Shown here: in pieces, positions 46,833 through 60,020 of the stretch
How positions within the stretch are numbered: the stretch's first letter is position 1
How the letters are laid out: each line of letters opens with the position of its first letter
Assembly: GCA_037903355.1 (NCBI GenBank)
Contig: JBAJFE010000005.1
Span: 3,410,001 to 3,474,000, forward strand
DNA: 64,000 nucleotides
Source: Trichuris trichiura
Taxonomy: Eukaryota > Nematoda > Enoplea > Trichinellida > Trichuridae
Direction: 5' to 3'
The notes under the pieces: model-generated
Database searches by the model: none
Seen by the model: only the letters and a program-made list of their open reading frames with translations
Told to the model about the DNA's origin: nothing
Position numbers and translations under genes: made by a program

Positions 46833-49800
46833 AGTCATCCTTTAACGAGTGCTGATGTTACACAGCACAGGAGTGCTCGTTGAGTGCACATAGTGTAGCG
46901 AAAGCGCGGGCGTAACTCTTGAATACCATTAAAAGATCCGCTACCCTTACGTAATGTCAATTGCGAATTAAAATTCATCTATCTATCATTTTACATTTGA
47001 TAATCTATTACGGATCCGTCTCTCGACTTCGTTTTTTGCTTCCCTTTTATATACTGCAGACTGACCCAAAAAAGTCTGAAAGCATTCCCCTACTACTAAC
47101 TCTGCAACTGCGTTAAGCCTGCACACTGTGATCAAAAGAGTAAAAATCCACACGTCTGCTATAAAAGTTCGCTTTCAACAAGTAAAAAGTAGTCCCAAAA
47201 ATACGCCATCCGATGATTAATCATATTTACGAGATAACTAAAAGAACTGTAAAGGGTTTATGTTCCCAATTTGTAATGTCAGCAATGGAGGCTGAGCGAA
47301 TGGAAAATCTTTCGCTGCGTCAGGCTGACATGAAGGATTCAATGTTTTAAAACTTTTATGCCGCAAAGAATGGATCAAGTTCTTTCATTACTCCGCCGCG
47401 TCCGGCTACATAAAAATGGCATTATGCTTTGACCCCTTATCCTGTAAAGAAAAACAATATCGGTTCCATAATGGACTTGCTAACTTAGCAGTGCCATTAC
47501 GCATGTTCAACAACTTCCATTACGAATGTTTGCCAACAGAGATTCCGCTCATTAGCTTATATTTGAATAATGGAATTTTATTTTCAGCAAACAAAGACGG
47601 ACTCGCGCGTAGCCTACGTTACTTCGGTGAGTACTAATAGAACTAATTCATTCCTATAGAGCAATCCCATAGCAAAAAAATAAAATTACGGCACATTTTT
47701 CTTAATCTTTAACTAGTACAATGTGGAACTAGCAAAGAATCAGCCTAAAAACTGAAGTATAACTAGCGTATGACGTGCAACGTGCATGAAGACGAATACG
47801 TAAACAAATTTAAATGCAGAAGAACAGTTCCTAACTAGCCGTGTGAGCAAGCTTCTCTTTCATAACATTAACTTGCCCAACATCAATAATGCATACTTAT
47901 TAGGGGAAAATTAATCGCTATTAAAAGATGACAGCAGGTCAATGCTTTATAATATTCCCAACCAAAAACCGCGTATCATTATTCGCAGTCTAGGCGATTG
48001 TGCACCTCAGAGCTGGAAATACATTACGACTTAAGAGTAGACCGTTGCTTTTCCAGGCCACTTCACTTCCCTATTACTATTTCAATTTACGCTTAGGTGC
48101 ACGTCAAATTGGCAGTTATTCACTGCGTAACCACATTGCACCTTTAGAGAACTACATCGACACCACCTGTACGCTTGCGAAAGAGAAACTTTAATGGACA
48201 GCAATAGGATAATTTACCTAAGATGCACTTTGAAAAACATAACACAGGGTAAGAACAACTCCAAAACGATGACAGGCAGAACATTTTGGTCTATTAATGT
48301 TTAACCTTAAACGAAACATCTTGCACTCTTATGGTCGAGAGTTAACGAGTTCTCAAAAATGCATTGAAGTGATAAGATGTGACTGCTTTTTAAACAATGT
48401 GCATACTATGCTTTGAATACATTACATACACAAAAATTTAGACGGACGGAGACGGATGCGACGGATGCTTCGACTGTCTTCTTGAATGTTTCGGTATCAA
48501 GAAAACGTCCGAGGTACGACTCACTTTTTTTCATTCAGATTTCGTCCAAGTTTGATCTTACTGCATAAACACGGAGAGCGTCTTTCTACCCATAGCAAAG
48601 TTCAATTGCGAAAGACCATGCTTAGGTTGATGACGTAAGGGAAAATTCGTTGTTAGAAAATATTGCAACGTAAGACTCACCATAACATCTTCCAATTCAC
48701 ACCTCTCCACTAATGAATCAAACGTTCTATTCCGGTTAAGTTCATAATGAAAAGCTGTTAAGGCTATATCAGACTACGTGAAAATCGAATACGTAAAGAT
48801 CGTGCAAAGCGAAAAACCGATTAAGGACTTAAATCTGTTTATTCTATTCCTATATTTCCATTCGATGTATCACTAGATAGTCTCGGTTTGACCGAACGCA
48901 CTAAGGCTCCAGTTTTACTCTCTACTGAAGACGGACATCACTATCTCGAATAGTCTAAGGTTCCATAATCGATTCAGTTAAGCACACAAACTGTCTCACA
49001 TTTAGCGAACTAAAAATATAGCCGCAAGGTCAGAACAGCGCAAACGCTGAAGACATGATGCACACTACCGGAAACAAGCTGATCAGTGTCCATCGGGTCA
49101 GCCGAAAAAACATGGAATATCTTTTATTCATTAAATAGGTTGTCGCCCTAAGCTAAACATTGGCGTCAAACAGATTTTGCCGTAATAAAACGGCATGCAA
49201 TCCCCTGAACTTACAAGCGTCTAGGCTGTTGTGCGATTGTACGTTCGATTTTTTCTGACATTTATTTTTTTAGCCGAAATATAAAAAGCTTAAGGGAGAA
49301 AAGAAGGAGACAAAGACATCGAAGAAAAAATAACTCAAGCTACGAGATGAATCATTGACCATCCATTGCTTATTGCTTAAGCGAGATCAGTAAACATCAA
49401 ACTCGTCTGTCTTTATTGTAGCGTTACGCAAACCTTCTGTAAGGTCACTTATTTGAATTTAATTGCGCTTTCCGAATAAAAATGAGAGCTGAAACGTTTA
49501 GCGCTCTTCCTTGCGATGTAACGTAGGGAATATTTCGAAGACATAATAAGCTCAATAAACACTGCATATGAGCACTGTGCTATCAATGAACGAAGTGACT
49601 TGACAAGGAATTTGAGAAAACTGAATACTTCTACGGACAACACTTTGCCCAGCCATTTCAACGCTCAATCCGTAGCATTCCTAATGGGAAAGCAATCGTA
49701 TGTTACAAGCAAGTAAGTGCGCCTTTAACGCTCCCAGATAGATGTATGCTCAGCGACTTTGAAACAGCGCATCGCTAAAACGTTTCAGCAATATATGAAT

Positions 49801-50076
49801 TATTAATGCACTGTTTTATAAACAACTGATTGATATAATCACCGTGCGGATATTATGCTGCAGACTAATCATCATTAATCAACAAGCGGATGTTATGATA
49901 CAATCACGTTAAAAGAGTCACGTACGGATATGTTTATCCGCTTCCTGATTATCACCGGAAAATTACGTTTGCGTTTCCGGGCCAATTCTTGCTACTAAGA
50001 AATTAAGGTTTGCTAGATTTAATTTTTTTTAACGGCGTTTTCAGAACTAGTTCTGTTATGCATGCTAATGATGCTA

Positions 50077-50389
50077 CAGTTGAACCCCCGTAATTTGACC
50101 ACCCAACAGACTGAGGCAAACTGGTCAACATAGGGGGCAGTCAGCATATTATGCTGTGGGTATAAGTGGCTCGGCTGAATAGTTACAGTTGAACTATCGC
50201 AAGTTGTCCACTCAACAGAGAACAAACTAGCATTGGGCCCATATACCAGGTTACGGCTAAGGCGGTCAACTTCCCACTTACGGAGGTTGGTCCTTGCGCT
50301 TATTAACGTGCGGACAAACCAACTGGTCAAAATTCCGTCATCTTGGGGAGGTGATCACCACATAGTAGTCAACTTTGGGGGTTCCACTG
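50077..50389. mobile_element. 313-bp MITE (pogo/Tigger-like ends) with TA target duplication
   Basis: Terminal inverted repeats begin CAGTTGAACCCCCGTAATTTGACCACC-like at the left and the reverse of CAGTGGAACCCCCAAAGTTGAC at the right. TA sits on both sides (50075-50076, 50390-50391). A subterminal relative (ACAGTTGAACTATCGC) lies inside. Copy 2 of the duplication has the empty site, AATGAAACTAGTTCACTTG, with one TA. CAG-start ends plus TA targets suggest Tc1/mariner-superfamily (pogo) mobilisation. Confidence 0.9.
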
Positions 50390-50696
50390 TAGTTTACTTG
50401 TTTATTTCTTTTATTAACATTTGACGCGGCTTTGAAGGTAAACATGAACAATAATGAGAGTCCTACAATTATTAGTAAACAGGACAGACGGGCAGCCTAA
50501 TAATCACCAACACGTTTTTATAGAGAACTTCGCTAGGTTATAACAACTTCAGAAACCGCCAACGAAAAGAAAGAAAATGAGTAGGACCGCAAGCACATAA
50601 ATACGCAGCCGAATCACAAATGAAGCAAATAAGTAAATAGTCACATTCTTCCACACGAATAAGATCATAAAGTTTATGCGGAAGTGCTTACCCATT

Positions 50697-50880
50697 AACT
50701 GTTTTATTGGCAAAGGTTTAGGAAATCACCGGTTCCCGTCTTCGCGGCATGAGGAATGGAAGAACGACTGCTGGCACGACACTGGTCAGACTGAGTATTT
50801 TAAAGATGGAATTCCTGGGACGTTTACGGATTACAATATTAAAAGTAGATGAAAGGACAGATGGAAAGGAACTGCAACAG
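50697..50880 (+). repeat. Conserved element segment (copy 1)
   Basis: The frame CFIGKGLGNHRFPSSRHEEW...WHDTGQTEYFKDGIPGTF is shared with 62229-62371 (+) and 63790-63651 (-). All three lie next to Penelope-like C-terminal pieces, so it is probably a part of such an element. No family recognised. Confidence 0.6.
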
Positions 50881-51169
50881 AAATTAGGGAAGGAGAATTT
50901 TTGAAAATGAAGAGAAAATGGGTAAACTGGGGGAACGGGGCATTCTGGTTGTCCAAAGAAACCGTCGGACATAATTATTTTTCAAGCGCAGAAGACTCAT
51001 GCAAGAGACAAGAGTTTGTGCCCCTGGTGATGTCAGTCCACGAGGCAGTTACTGTAATGCTACTGTCCCTGTTAACGTTTGAATCGTATTTCATGCAGGG
51101 TGCTTCTTTTATCTTCCTAACAGCAAAATGGTTTTCATTACAGAGCACCTTCGCCTGCAGTTAACCTGT

Positions 51170-51650
51170 ACATTGCGCTCCACGCTGTGCTGCTGATGAC
51201 GTGTGAGAAGCCTATTCCATCGCCTCCTGATGATCAATATGGTCAGCGTGCAGGTGATGTGTTGGAGCGTTCTGCTTTCCTCTAGTCAACTCCATTCCTA
51301 AAGTACGTTACGGACTCCTTGTGCACCTGGTATCTGAGTGCTATCATATTACCGGTTTCCCCAGAAAATGACTCTGAACATTCAGCTTTTATTCCGTAGA
51401 TCTCATCAGGGCACTAGACAAACACTACCTTTTCTTTTTCGTTGGGTAGGATGGAAGGGAGGTTTCAGCTTTTTTTGAAGCAAATTTTGAAGCCCATCCC
51501 GTTTCCAAACAGTTTGATTTTTTCCGCCAGGCCGGCATAGTACGGGAGGACGAACCGTGGTCCTGAAGCTGGTCTTTTCTCTTTTATCCTGCCCTCCACG
51601 TTGCCCGCAACTTTTGAATTGAGGAGATGGGTAGGGTACCCATTTTCCCT
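51170..51650 (-). mobile_element. Penelope-like C-terminal fragment, pseudogene
   Basis: The minus strand carries a linker (PPVLCRPGGKNQTVW frame; the shifted frame gives PRFVLPYYAGLAEKIK) and a degenerate GIY-YIG core (IYGIKAECSESFSGETGN). It is homologous to 62700-63190. It ends exactly where duplication copy 2 begins. Confidence 0.75.
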
Positions 51651-52330
51651 GGACCACGTACAGACCCCCTAAGCTCAATGGTCTTCCAAGAGTGCACGAA
51701 CTAGGCATCCCATTAAAGTCCACAGTCTCTACAGTTAACAGGACCACAAGCGAACTCTTGGCATTTAAAACAGATCGTCAAAATTCTAACTGGTAAAGAA
51801 CCGTGCTTCGTCAAAAATAGCCAAACTTCGTCAACGAAGAACGAAACTGTCATTTGGATTAGTTACTACGTGAAAGAATTATTCCATAGCATTCCAATTG
51901 CAAATGCTTTAGAGACTCTACAATCTCCCCAATGCGGATACAAACCTCCTCAGCAGAGCTAGATTAAATGCGTTCATATTATCAAGCTAGTGTCTTTATT
52001 TATGCAAGAAAGCAATTATTTTCTCTTTGATAACAAGTTCTGCAACCAATCCAGCCGTGTCTCAATGGGCAGTTATCTCCTTTCATAGCACAAATCTTCA
52101 TGGTAGATTTTGAAAGGCAAATATTTGAAACGGTGGGTAGACACATTGCTGCACGCTTTTTCAAAAAGTGCTTAGACGACATCTTCGTAATTATAAAAGA
52201 CGAAAAAGAAAAACGGTTTATACACTTTCAGGATATTTCCGTACGAAAAATACAATTCAAACAGAGTTGCAATGATGCATCTAAGCATTCCCATCCATCC
52301 CATCCCTCCTTTCTCTATCCTGCGTAAAAG
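51651..52330 (+). mobile_element. Penelope-like reverse-transcriptase fragment (duplication copy 2)
   Basis: Duplicate of 35449-36120, with LNGLPRVHELGI, SYYVKELFHSIPI and KCLDDIFVIIKDEKEK. The palm here keeps DD and F. Stops are present. Confidence 0.8.
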
Positions 52331-52389
52331 AGGTTTGTGGAAGCTTCTTTTTCCTCTTTATTGGTTTGTACACTATTTCTTGTACACTT

Positions 52390-52580
52390 TGCTCTTCGAC
52401 AATCATCAAAAGAGCAGCTTGGCTTCCGGTCGTGCACAAGAGTACGAGAGCAATTGCCAACATTTGCCGGATTACGGAGAAAGCAAGAGTTTCATAAAAA
52501 GACGGTATGCTTTTTGATTTTTCAAATACAACAAAGGTTCTCATTGTGTGGATCATAACGGACAGACTGCACAAAGCAAA
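52390..52580 (+). mobile_element. Truncated LINE RT fragment (duplication copy 2)
   Basis: Matches 36150-36366, then breaks off after the HCVDHN motif near 52560, where copy 1 continues into a longer LINE piece. Confidence 0.7.
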
Positions 52581-53289
52581 CGCATAGAAAATGAAAGTAA
52601 GCACAATAACAAAACACAGCGGCAAATGTTCTGGAAACTGCGAAGGGTGGAAACGTTTGGGTACCACTATTCCTCTAAGAATTTACATTTAAAACATATG
52701 AAAAAGAACGTTTTAATTTACTTTTCATTAATCTTTTACGTTTACAACCTATCACGCTAGTAAATCACTTAAACATTAGCGCTAACTGGGACTACACATC
52801 CGCTTTGAAGAAGAATTTAAAAGTGTAATGAAAAGAAAACAGTCTACTTTGTCTTCAGGAACGTCGATATTAGTGAAATTCGTCCTGTTCGTGCCCCTTT
52901 GCGAGAATTAATTACATGTATTCTGTCGTTTCGCCATATTTAATAATTTTCTACAACTTGCGGTATAACATTCCCTGAAAGAAAAATGAGAGTGTCGACT
53001 TTGCAGCAACGCATTCTTCATTTTGTTACTCTACCGAAAAAATAAGGAAGATTGCAAAGACACTTTGCCGAATTATTCGTACTTTCTGACAGTAAGGTTA
53101 AAATATAGAGCTGTACTTCACCGTTGAGCTCTGTGACAAACGAAGACTAAAAAGTGGAGCAAACTGATACCATACAGTGAGAATGTAATAGTATATAAGG
53201 TAAGCGTAAATTAAAAATGTAACTAACCAATTTTTTCTGATCATTTTAAAAAGCTGATACATAGAGGAATATTGCGATATTTTAACATT

Positions 53290-53890
53290 TTTTGTAAAAT
53301 TTTTGCGGTTTTCAACCCATTCTTTGAAATAACGTTTATTGCAGAAATGTTTAGCGCGAAGCTTTAGGGTCAAATCGAAGCTGTCAATAGCTCAATGCGG
53401 GTCAGTCTTCATGTTATCAAGTCACTTCATCCAACCAACTTCGGCACAGACCTCAGCAGTCAGCTCTGTCTTGAGCCATCGGGCCTTAGTCCTACCTAGT
53501 CAGTGAGACGGCGCAGCAAGCATCCAACCGACCTTGCATGACAGCTACAACACTTACAAAAGAGCGGTAACGAGCAAAACAGCCATTTACACCCATCTGT
53601 TTTCAAACAAATAGGTTTTAAAATGTCAACTTACCCTTGTCCCTGCCTTCTTTCTTCTGCACCTTTCGTTGCCCTCTTTGTTTCTCGTGCCCGCGTGTTC
53701 ATGAAGTGGCTTGCTACCATGAGGACCGCCCCGACGAGTGGCATATATAGCGCTGATGACAGGTCTCAATTGGCCCGAAAGTTTCGCACTTAACGTTTAT
53801 TGCATAAACGTTATTTTAAAAAACAGGTTGAAAAACCGCAAACATTTTACAAGAAACGTTTGTAAAAACCCACCCATTATGGAGAAATAA
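53290..53890. repeat. Inverted-repeat element with hammerhead-like core (copy 2)
   Basis: Duplicate of 42079-42665. The core GCTGATGACAGGTCTC and GGCCCGAAAG begins at 53752, after a TATATA. Confidence 0.55.
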
Positions 53891-54479
53891 AAAAGAAAAA
53901 ACATATTGTAACATGAACAAAATGAAAAAGTAGGATGGTACATACTTAACTGTCAGGATTGTCCTAATGTGCAATGTGTTGTTCTCTTCTGACTGGATAA
54001 AAATAAGCGCTTTGTCTGCGCCATCTCTACATTACCAATGGACAGTCAAATTTCGAATAAGTTCTTAGCAGCTATCTACTGTTCAGTTCTATTGGTAATG
54101 CACAGATCTGTCACGTAAGATAACGTTTTCTCACAAAACGTTTAACTTATAAATAAAGCACGTAAACATAGGCATCGTTATTTGTTCGCTTCATTGAATG
54201 GACGGTTTCCTTCATGAATGACGCTTTCAGTTGAGCGACGTGTTGTCCAATAGTGCTTTTGTAGGCAAACATTTGATTTATTCGCCATAAACGGAATTGC
54301 AAAAAAGATTTCGCGCAACTATAATTGATGCTCAAGTTTCACCTAAACAGACACGAGTGCGACTGGCAGTAAGCGCTGCTTTCGCCTACACGCACTGCAG
54401 AGAGCCCATATAAGTTACATTAGAATATGCAGTTACGTGCAATGATTGAAAAAGATATTAAAAGAAGAAATATACTTAC

Positions 54480-54660
54480 TTTGTCTTCGGCAACGTTGAA
54501 AATGCCACTGCGGTCGATGATGCTTCAACATAATCGTTGACACTGCTTCGTTTGACTGTTCAATATTATTGCAACGGTTTCCCTGTACGGTGCTGATTGT
54601 AGAAAATCGGTCAAATGAAGATAAACGTGTCGTTGGATGATAATATTTCTATTTGCTTTA
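54480..54660 (-). repeat. Dispersed repeat related to 30120-30290 (copy 2)
   Basis: Duplicate of 43190-43440. It ends in ACAAA|GTAAGT on the minus strand, a strong donor, but the frame equivalent to copy 1 has a stop. Confidence 0.55.
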
Positions 54661-57515
54661 CCTCCCAAAATGCTCTACTGAATATGTAATTAACACCGAT
54701 TTCTCGCAATTAAATGGCTACTCTTGAGCGAGTCGGCTTTTAATCAGGAAATTGTATCTACCTTTGATTAGCTGCCATCGCCTTACCTCTAAACACGTAG
54801 ATTATGTACCGATAAAATTAAATGATATCTGAAATTCGTCACGTTACTAGTTGATTGGATTAAAGGGTAAACATTTTTCAACGTAACTCATTTATTTCCA
54901 ATCGGTTGGTTAAAAGAATACTTTGAAATATTTAAAAACACTTGGAGTGACAAAGAAGAGGAGAGGTTTGGGAGACATTTAGATCTCATTACGTAAATGA
55001 GCAGTTTGTACTGTTCGTCAGCGAGAAGCTTTTACGCTGAAGTAACTTAATTTTGAAAGATACAGTTAGTATGTGCGGGCTGCGATCTGAGGTCGTGGAA
55101 ATAAATATCAAAAAGCATTTTGACATTGCAACTTGATTGTAAAAACGAAAAGAAAGAAAGCTTTCGACAGTAACTTGGTTTATCCGCGTTAACAGTATAG
55201 CTTAACGCTGAAAATAGAGACAGGAAAGCAGTTTTCCTTACTCATGTTTGAACCAAAGTGAGCTTAAAAAGAAACTGCCTCTTTCTCGCACCATGACTTA
55301 ACTAACTGTACATTTGGGCTATTTTCCACTATGATATCACTTCAGTTGGATAGTTTTGACTGTTTCAAGACGCAAATTGGCTGCAAACTTTCAACTGCAT
55401 ATGTAGGTGAAGTTCATAAAACTATGCGACCAAGTTCAGAAGTTCATTTGAAAATTACACGAATCAGCGCAAAGTTCCTTTCCGCAGGAAATTTCGCGCA
55501 AACGTTCCTTACGCTTTTACACCTCTGCATTTTATTCCAGCAATAGCTGTAAACGATCACATCAACAAAGTTAAGCTACCTCCGTTATCTCTATAGCAAT
55601 GTAAGCCTAAATGTAAAGGAAAGATGCCACTCTTTTGAACCAACTAATCCTCCCATTTCACAGCGCCACAATCTTCAGACGCTAATGGCTCTACAGCAAA
55701 CATCACTGCAACTGTTCCTCTGCCAAGGAAAGAATATAAAACCATTGCTGTTACAAATTTTCAAGACCTGTATAGTTGGAATTTTTCCACTATTCCAACC
55801 GGCTCCCGAATCATAATCTATGAAAATTTAAACCGCGTGTTCTGTACATGGTACGCAAAATTGAAAAAAATTGCGACTGTTTACACGGAGACAAGAAAGA
55901 GCAAAAATTGCAATTCGGGAAATAAACACATTCAAACAGTTTAGCAACACAAACCCAGTAGACCAATCGAATATTCAAGTCCAAGAAGGTTAAAATCAGT
56001 TCTCGAAGTAAAACAGTTCTCTTCAAGCAGTCATTCGTGCAAGTGACAGAAGTCCCTGATTTCCAGTGGCTTACGTAATGCTTAAGCGTTTTAAAAGCAG
56101 AATTTTTTGCCGACGGACAGTAGCGTTTCATCGTGTATCAAGCTGCTCTTAAGGAATATCCCCTTGGAACAAGTACGAAAACTATTAATGACTCCTGCAG
56201 ATAGGTTACGAACAGACTCAGAAGATACCGAGAGAAATTAGACGTTTTCGCACCTGCTCCAACGGGACACATTCCATAAGAACAGCTTGACACAGGACGA
56301 ATCCCTAAGCGTCAGACCTTACCTAAAAAGTTACCAGTTACCGGAATACTATAAGGTATGGTTGGAAACAGAACTGGTGTCACCGATTTTACATCTATAC
56401 CGAAACAGAGGCTCAAATCGTGTCCCAATACACTAAAGCACGATGGTTATTGTAACTCATCTGGCAAACATATTTTAGTAACACAAAAACAGCTTGATGC
56501 AATACCATGTCGGCAGATATTAAGAAAGTCAACTGGGAACACGGTTTCCTATAGAAAGCACCTGCAATTACCACGCCTGAGAAGCAGTTGCAAGATAAAT
56601 GAATCCTACCCTATGAAGGGAAATTAAGCTCCCATTCTACAGTAAAAACGAGAACAAAAAGGCAATCAAACTTTACGTCTGCGCAGCCTTCCCAGCAGAA
56701 AGAAGTATCAAGAGCGGTAGTGTAACCGATGCAACCACAATAATAAATCCTGAATTTCCGCTATCGGTGCAAAAGCATTTTTTGAAAACGGAACAATTTA
56801 TATTTAAAGTTACGCGTCCTTTGAGTACTTTGCCGTCAGGAACAAAACGTCGACAGGTGACCTTATTATGCAATCCGTAACAAGCGTAATGGCAAGGAAA
56901 TCGCCAACTACGCATTCATAAGAACAAGCAATAGAATACCCTGACAGTTACATAGAGCAGATTAGTATGAAATGACACCGAAAGAAGTGCGCGATAAAGC
57001 GCCGTAACAACAAAAGATCTGAGAAAAAAATCAAATGCCATGATCAGTTCACTGACAGAAATGCCTAGCTGAATACTTACACCAAACCGCAGAATATTTC
57101 ACAGATTCAGATATAACTCCCAAAAAGACAGTTACATTCCCAGAAGAACATCCCAGCTCAGGAAATTAAAAGATTCTGGATTTCTACGAATTATATTCAG
57201 CTCCGTATGAAATCAGCGTTGCCTATATGGGCTTACTTCAGGTAGGCATTTTGCGAACTAGAAAAGTGCTCTTAATTAACGCAAAACGGTCAGTTAATAA
57301 CCCATACAGAGTGAGTGCAATTAACCGCGTAATCTGATCACCCTTTGTAGCGAAATATGCCAACGTATAAACTTCTCCTTTTTGCGGAAATAATGCTTCC
57401 TCCGAAGGTTTCGGAGTCCGCACACTGAACGCTGCAGACACTCCGCTGTCAACAGAACAACGTAAAATGAACCAGCTGCATAAACAGACACTCCCCATCA
57501 TACAATTTCAGCGAC

Positions 57516-57541
57516 AATATATATATATATATATATATATA
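57516..57541. repeat. (TA)n microsatellite
   Basis: About 13 TA units some 40 bp upstream of the small ORF at 57583. Copy 1 has only ACATATA here. Confidence 0.9.
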
Positions 57542-57582
57542 CACGACAAGATTCATTCAGCCATCAAATTGAATTCTTAGCA

Positions 57583-57843
57583 ATGAACACACTGTGGATT
57601 CCGCTTTTTATTCTCCTCGTCTTATGCGAAACATTTGAAGCAGGTACTACGAAATCAAAAGCGACATGGAAATATGAACAGGTAATTGCTGTTAGACCGA
57701 ATGCACCTAGCATTAAGAAAGCAATACGTGCCCTTACTCTTGTGATCAGTGTACAGCAATTGAGTTTAGGAGTGAAGTTAAAGATTATTGCATGTGAGCA
57801 ATATACGGGCAGTACTGATCTAGGTTCCAGTAACTCTCTGTGA
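57583..57843 (+). CDS. Small secreted-protein candidate, copy 2
   Basis: 86 codons, starting MNTLWIPLFILLVLCETFEA and ending DLGSSNSL. It is the partner of 46593-46832: the signal-peptide-like start differs by four conservative changes. The stretch after it is the least similar (GTTKSKATWKYEQ against YTMSEERWTITK), and a 9-codon insertion lies in the mature part. An upstream TATA tract and the block ATCAAATTGAATTC before the ATG are conserved between copies. Coding status is unproven. Confidence 0.35.
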   Translation: MNTLWIPLFILLVLCETFEAGTTKSKATWKYEQVIAVRPNAPSIKKAIRALTLVISVQQLSLGVKLKIIACEQYTGSTDLGSSNSL

Positions 57844-59185
57844 TACAAGTAGCAAAACCATCCTAGAAAGAGTGGGCATGTTATATAGCAGAGGAAATGT
57901 TCCAAAAGCGTCGTTATAACTGTTGAGCATCGATAAAAACCCCCCTTTACCAATGCGCCATGTTACTTGTCGATAAAAGGTTAAGCATCTGTCACTGCAC
58001 CGATCTTAATCTACTTTGGATTTTTCTCTCTCGTTTTCTGTCTCTTTTATATGCTGCCGGCGGTCCGAAAAACTTCCGCAACCGTTCCTCTTATTACAAA
58101 CTTTGCTACTACATTAAACTTGCACACCGTATTCAAAGCCCACACAATTGCTACAAAATCTCCGCTACTCAGCATGTAAAAGCCAGCCCAAAAGACATGT
58201 AATCCAATGGCCACCCATGTATTTATAAGATAACCAAAAGAACGTTTAAGCGTTTGCGTTCCACTTTGCAAAGCAAGCAATGGGCGCTGAGCGATTGGAA
58301 AATGTTCCGCTACGATAGCCTGAGATAAAGAATTGAATGTCTAAGAACTTTTTTAGGGCAAGGAATAAATCAAGTTCTTTTATTACTTCACCGCGTCCAG
58401 CTATCTGAAAGTGGCATTATGCTCTGATAGCTTACGCGGCAAAGAAAAAACCATATCGTCACCATAAAGGCTCGCTGCTGTTACTTTGGCTATGCCTTTT
58501 CTTGCGTTCAATTACTTTTGTTATGAATGTCTACCAAGCGCACTGTCTGCCTATCAGCTTATAATGGAATAACGGGTTTTTATTTTCAGCATGAAACAAC
58601 GCATTCAAAGTCAAACCACGTCACTCGTCGGGTGAGTATTAGTAGAAATACAGGACACGAACAGAGTAATCTAATAACGGAAAAAATAGAATTACGCATT
58701 TACTCCATACTCTTTAACTACCACAATGTGTAAGCAGCACACAATCAGTCTAAAAACTGAAGTGCACCTAACATATGACGTGCAACGTACATAGAGACGA
58801 GTACTTATACAAATGTAAATGGAAAGAACAGTTCTGAACAAGCCGTGTGAACAAGATTTTCTTTCATAACATTAACTTTCGCAATTTCCGTAATGCATGC
58901 TTATCAGGGGAAAACTGCTCACTAAGAAATGGCAACAGTATGTCAATGCTTTATAACATTCGCTAAGAAGAACTGCGTATCATTATTCGCAGTATAAGCG
59001 TTTCTCCACCACGGAGGAAAGCTCCTTTCGTTATAGAGCAAATGGCTTCTTTTTCATGCCAACTCACTTTTCCATTAGTCTTCCTATTTACAGCCAGGTG
59101 AATCTGAACTTGCCACTTGTTCACTGCATAAGCAAGTCGCATTTTTAGCGTACTACATTGACACGATAGTTCCCCTAGCACCCGT

Positions 59186-60020
59186 CGTTTGATGGGCGCG
59201 ATAACACAACAGTTTCAGAAAAACTGGTCATAATCATAACCAGGATAGTGACAGCAGTTATTATAGTTCAAAGCTCACGGACTGGCCATTGCACTTAGCG
59301 TACTGCACATTTAAACCAAAGAAATAATTCTGATCACTGCCAATAGTCAGCAAGTACAGCCAAAGAAAAAACTGACGAGGGCTAAGCAGTACCAGGCATA
59401 GCTGAATTGCCAACACAGATACAGAAAGCTCAAGGTGATATTAGTAGCATTTTCATAAGCAGCAAGCAAACTTCCTACACAAGAAAAAGTATCTTAAATT
59501 ACTAACATTTGAACAGAACCATTGCACAGCATTGTCTAGCAAACTCAGTTTACTTCGCCTGAAGCGCCTACACACGAAAGGTCGCTTTCTATTTTCATGA
59601 AATGAAGGAATGGCAGCAAAGATCATAGACTCAGATGACTTGTTCACCTTATACAGAAGGTGAAAGCGCCAGAAAAAATGCAAAGAGATAGATTATGGCC
59701 TTTTAAAACAAAAGGTGTTGTCAGTGCGCAGGAACAAACTTCCCTCAAGATGAAGTGAACGCACAGTAAACGTCGGAACTGTCAATACTCAACGTGCACT
59801 CACATCTAAAACGCTCGGTTTCATTGGAGTATACAGACTGAACGTTGAACAGAGTGACAACGTTAAACGAGAACAAGTTGCAAAACGCGCACAATTTATC
59901 GCTGCAGCTTCAATACAAACATATTCCAAAAAATGACGTGTCGAAACCATTTTTCCATCACTTAATATGACGTCTGCTTGCTATTTCATCATCATTTCGC
60001 AAACATATGAAGTAGCTGAC
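59186..60020. other. Segment present only in duplication copy 2
   Basis: About 830 bp lie between sequences that are adjacent in copy 1 (near 48165). No inverted ends or target duplication are clear, so it could be an insertion here or a deletion in copy 1. Confidence 0.6.

Larger units (their letters stand above)
35449..51650 (+). repeat. Tandem segmental duplication, copy 1
   Basis: Base-level similarity to 51651-63190 can be followed through anchors: 35449 with 51651, 41386 with 52587, 42548 with 53753, 46593 with 57583, 49449 with 61312 and 51180 with 62710. Copy 1 carries about 5 kb (roughly 36370-41380, with the minisatellite) absent from copy 2, and a MITE at 50077. Confidence 0.85.
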
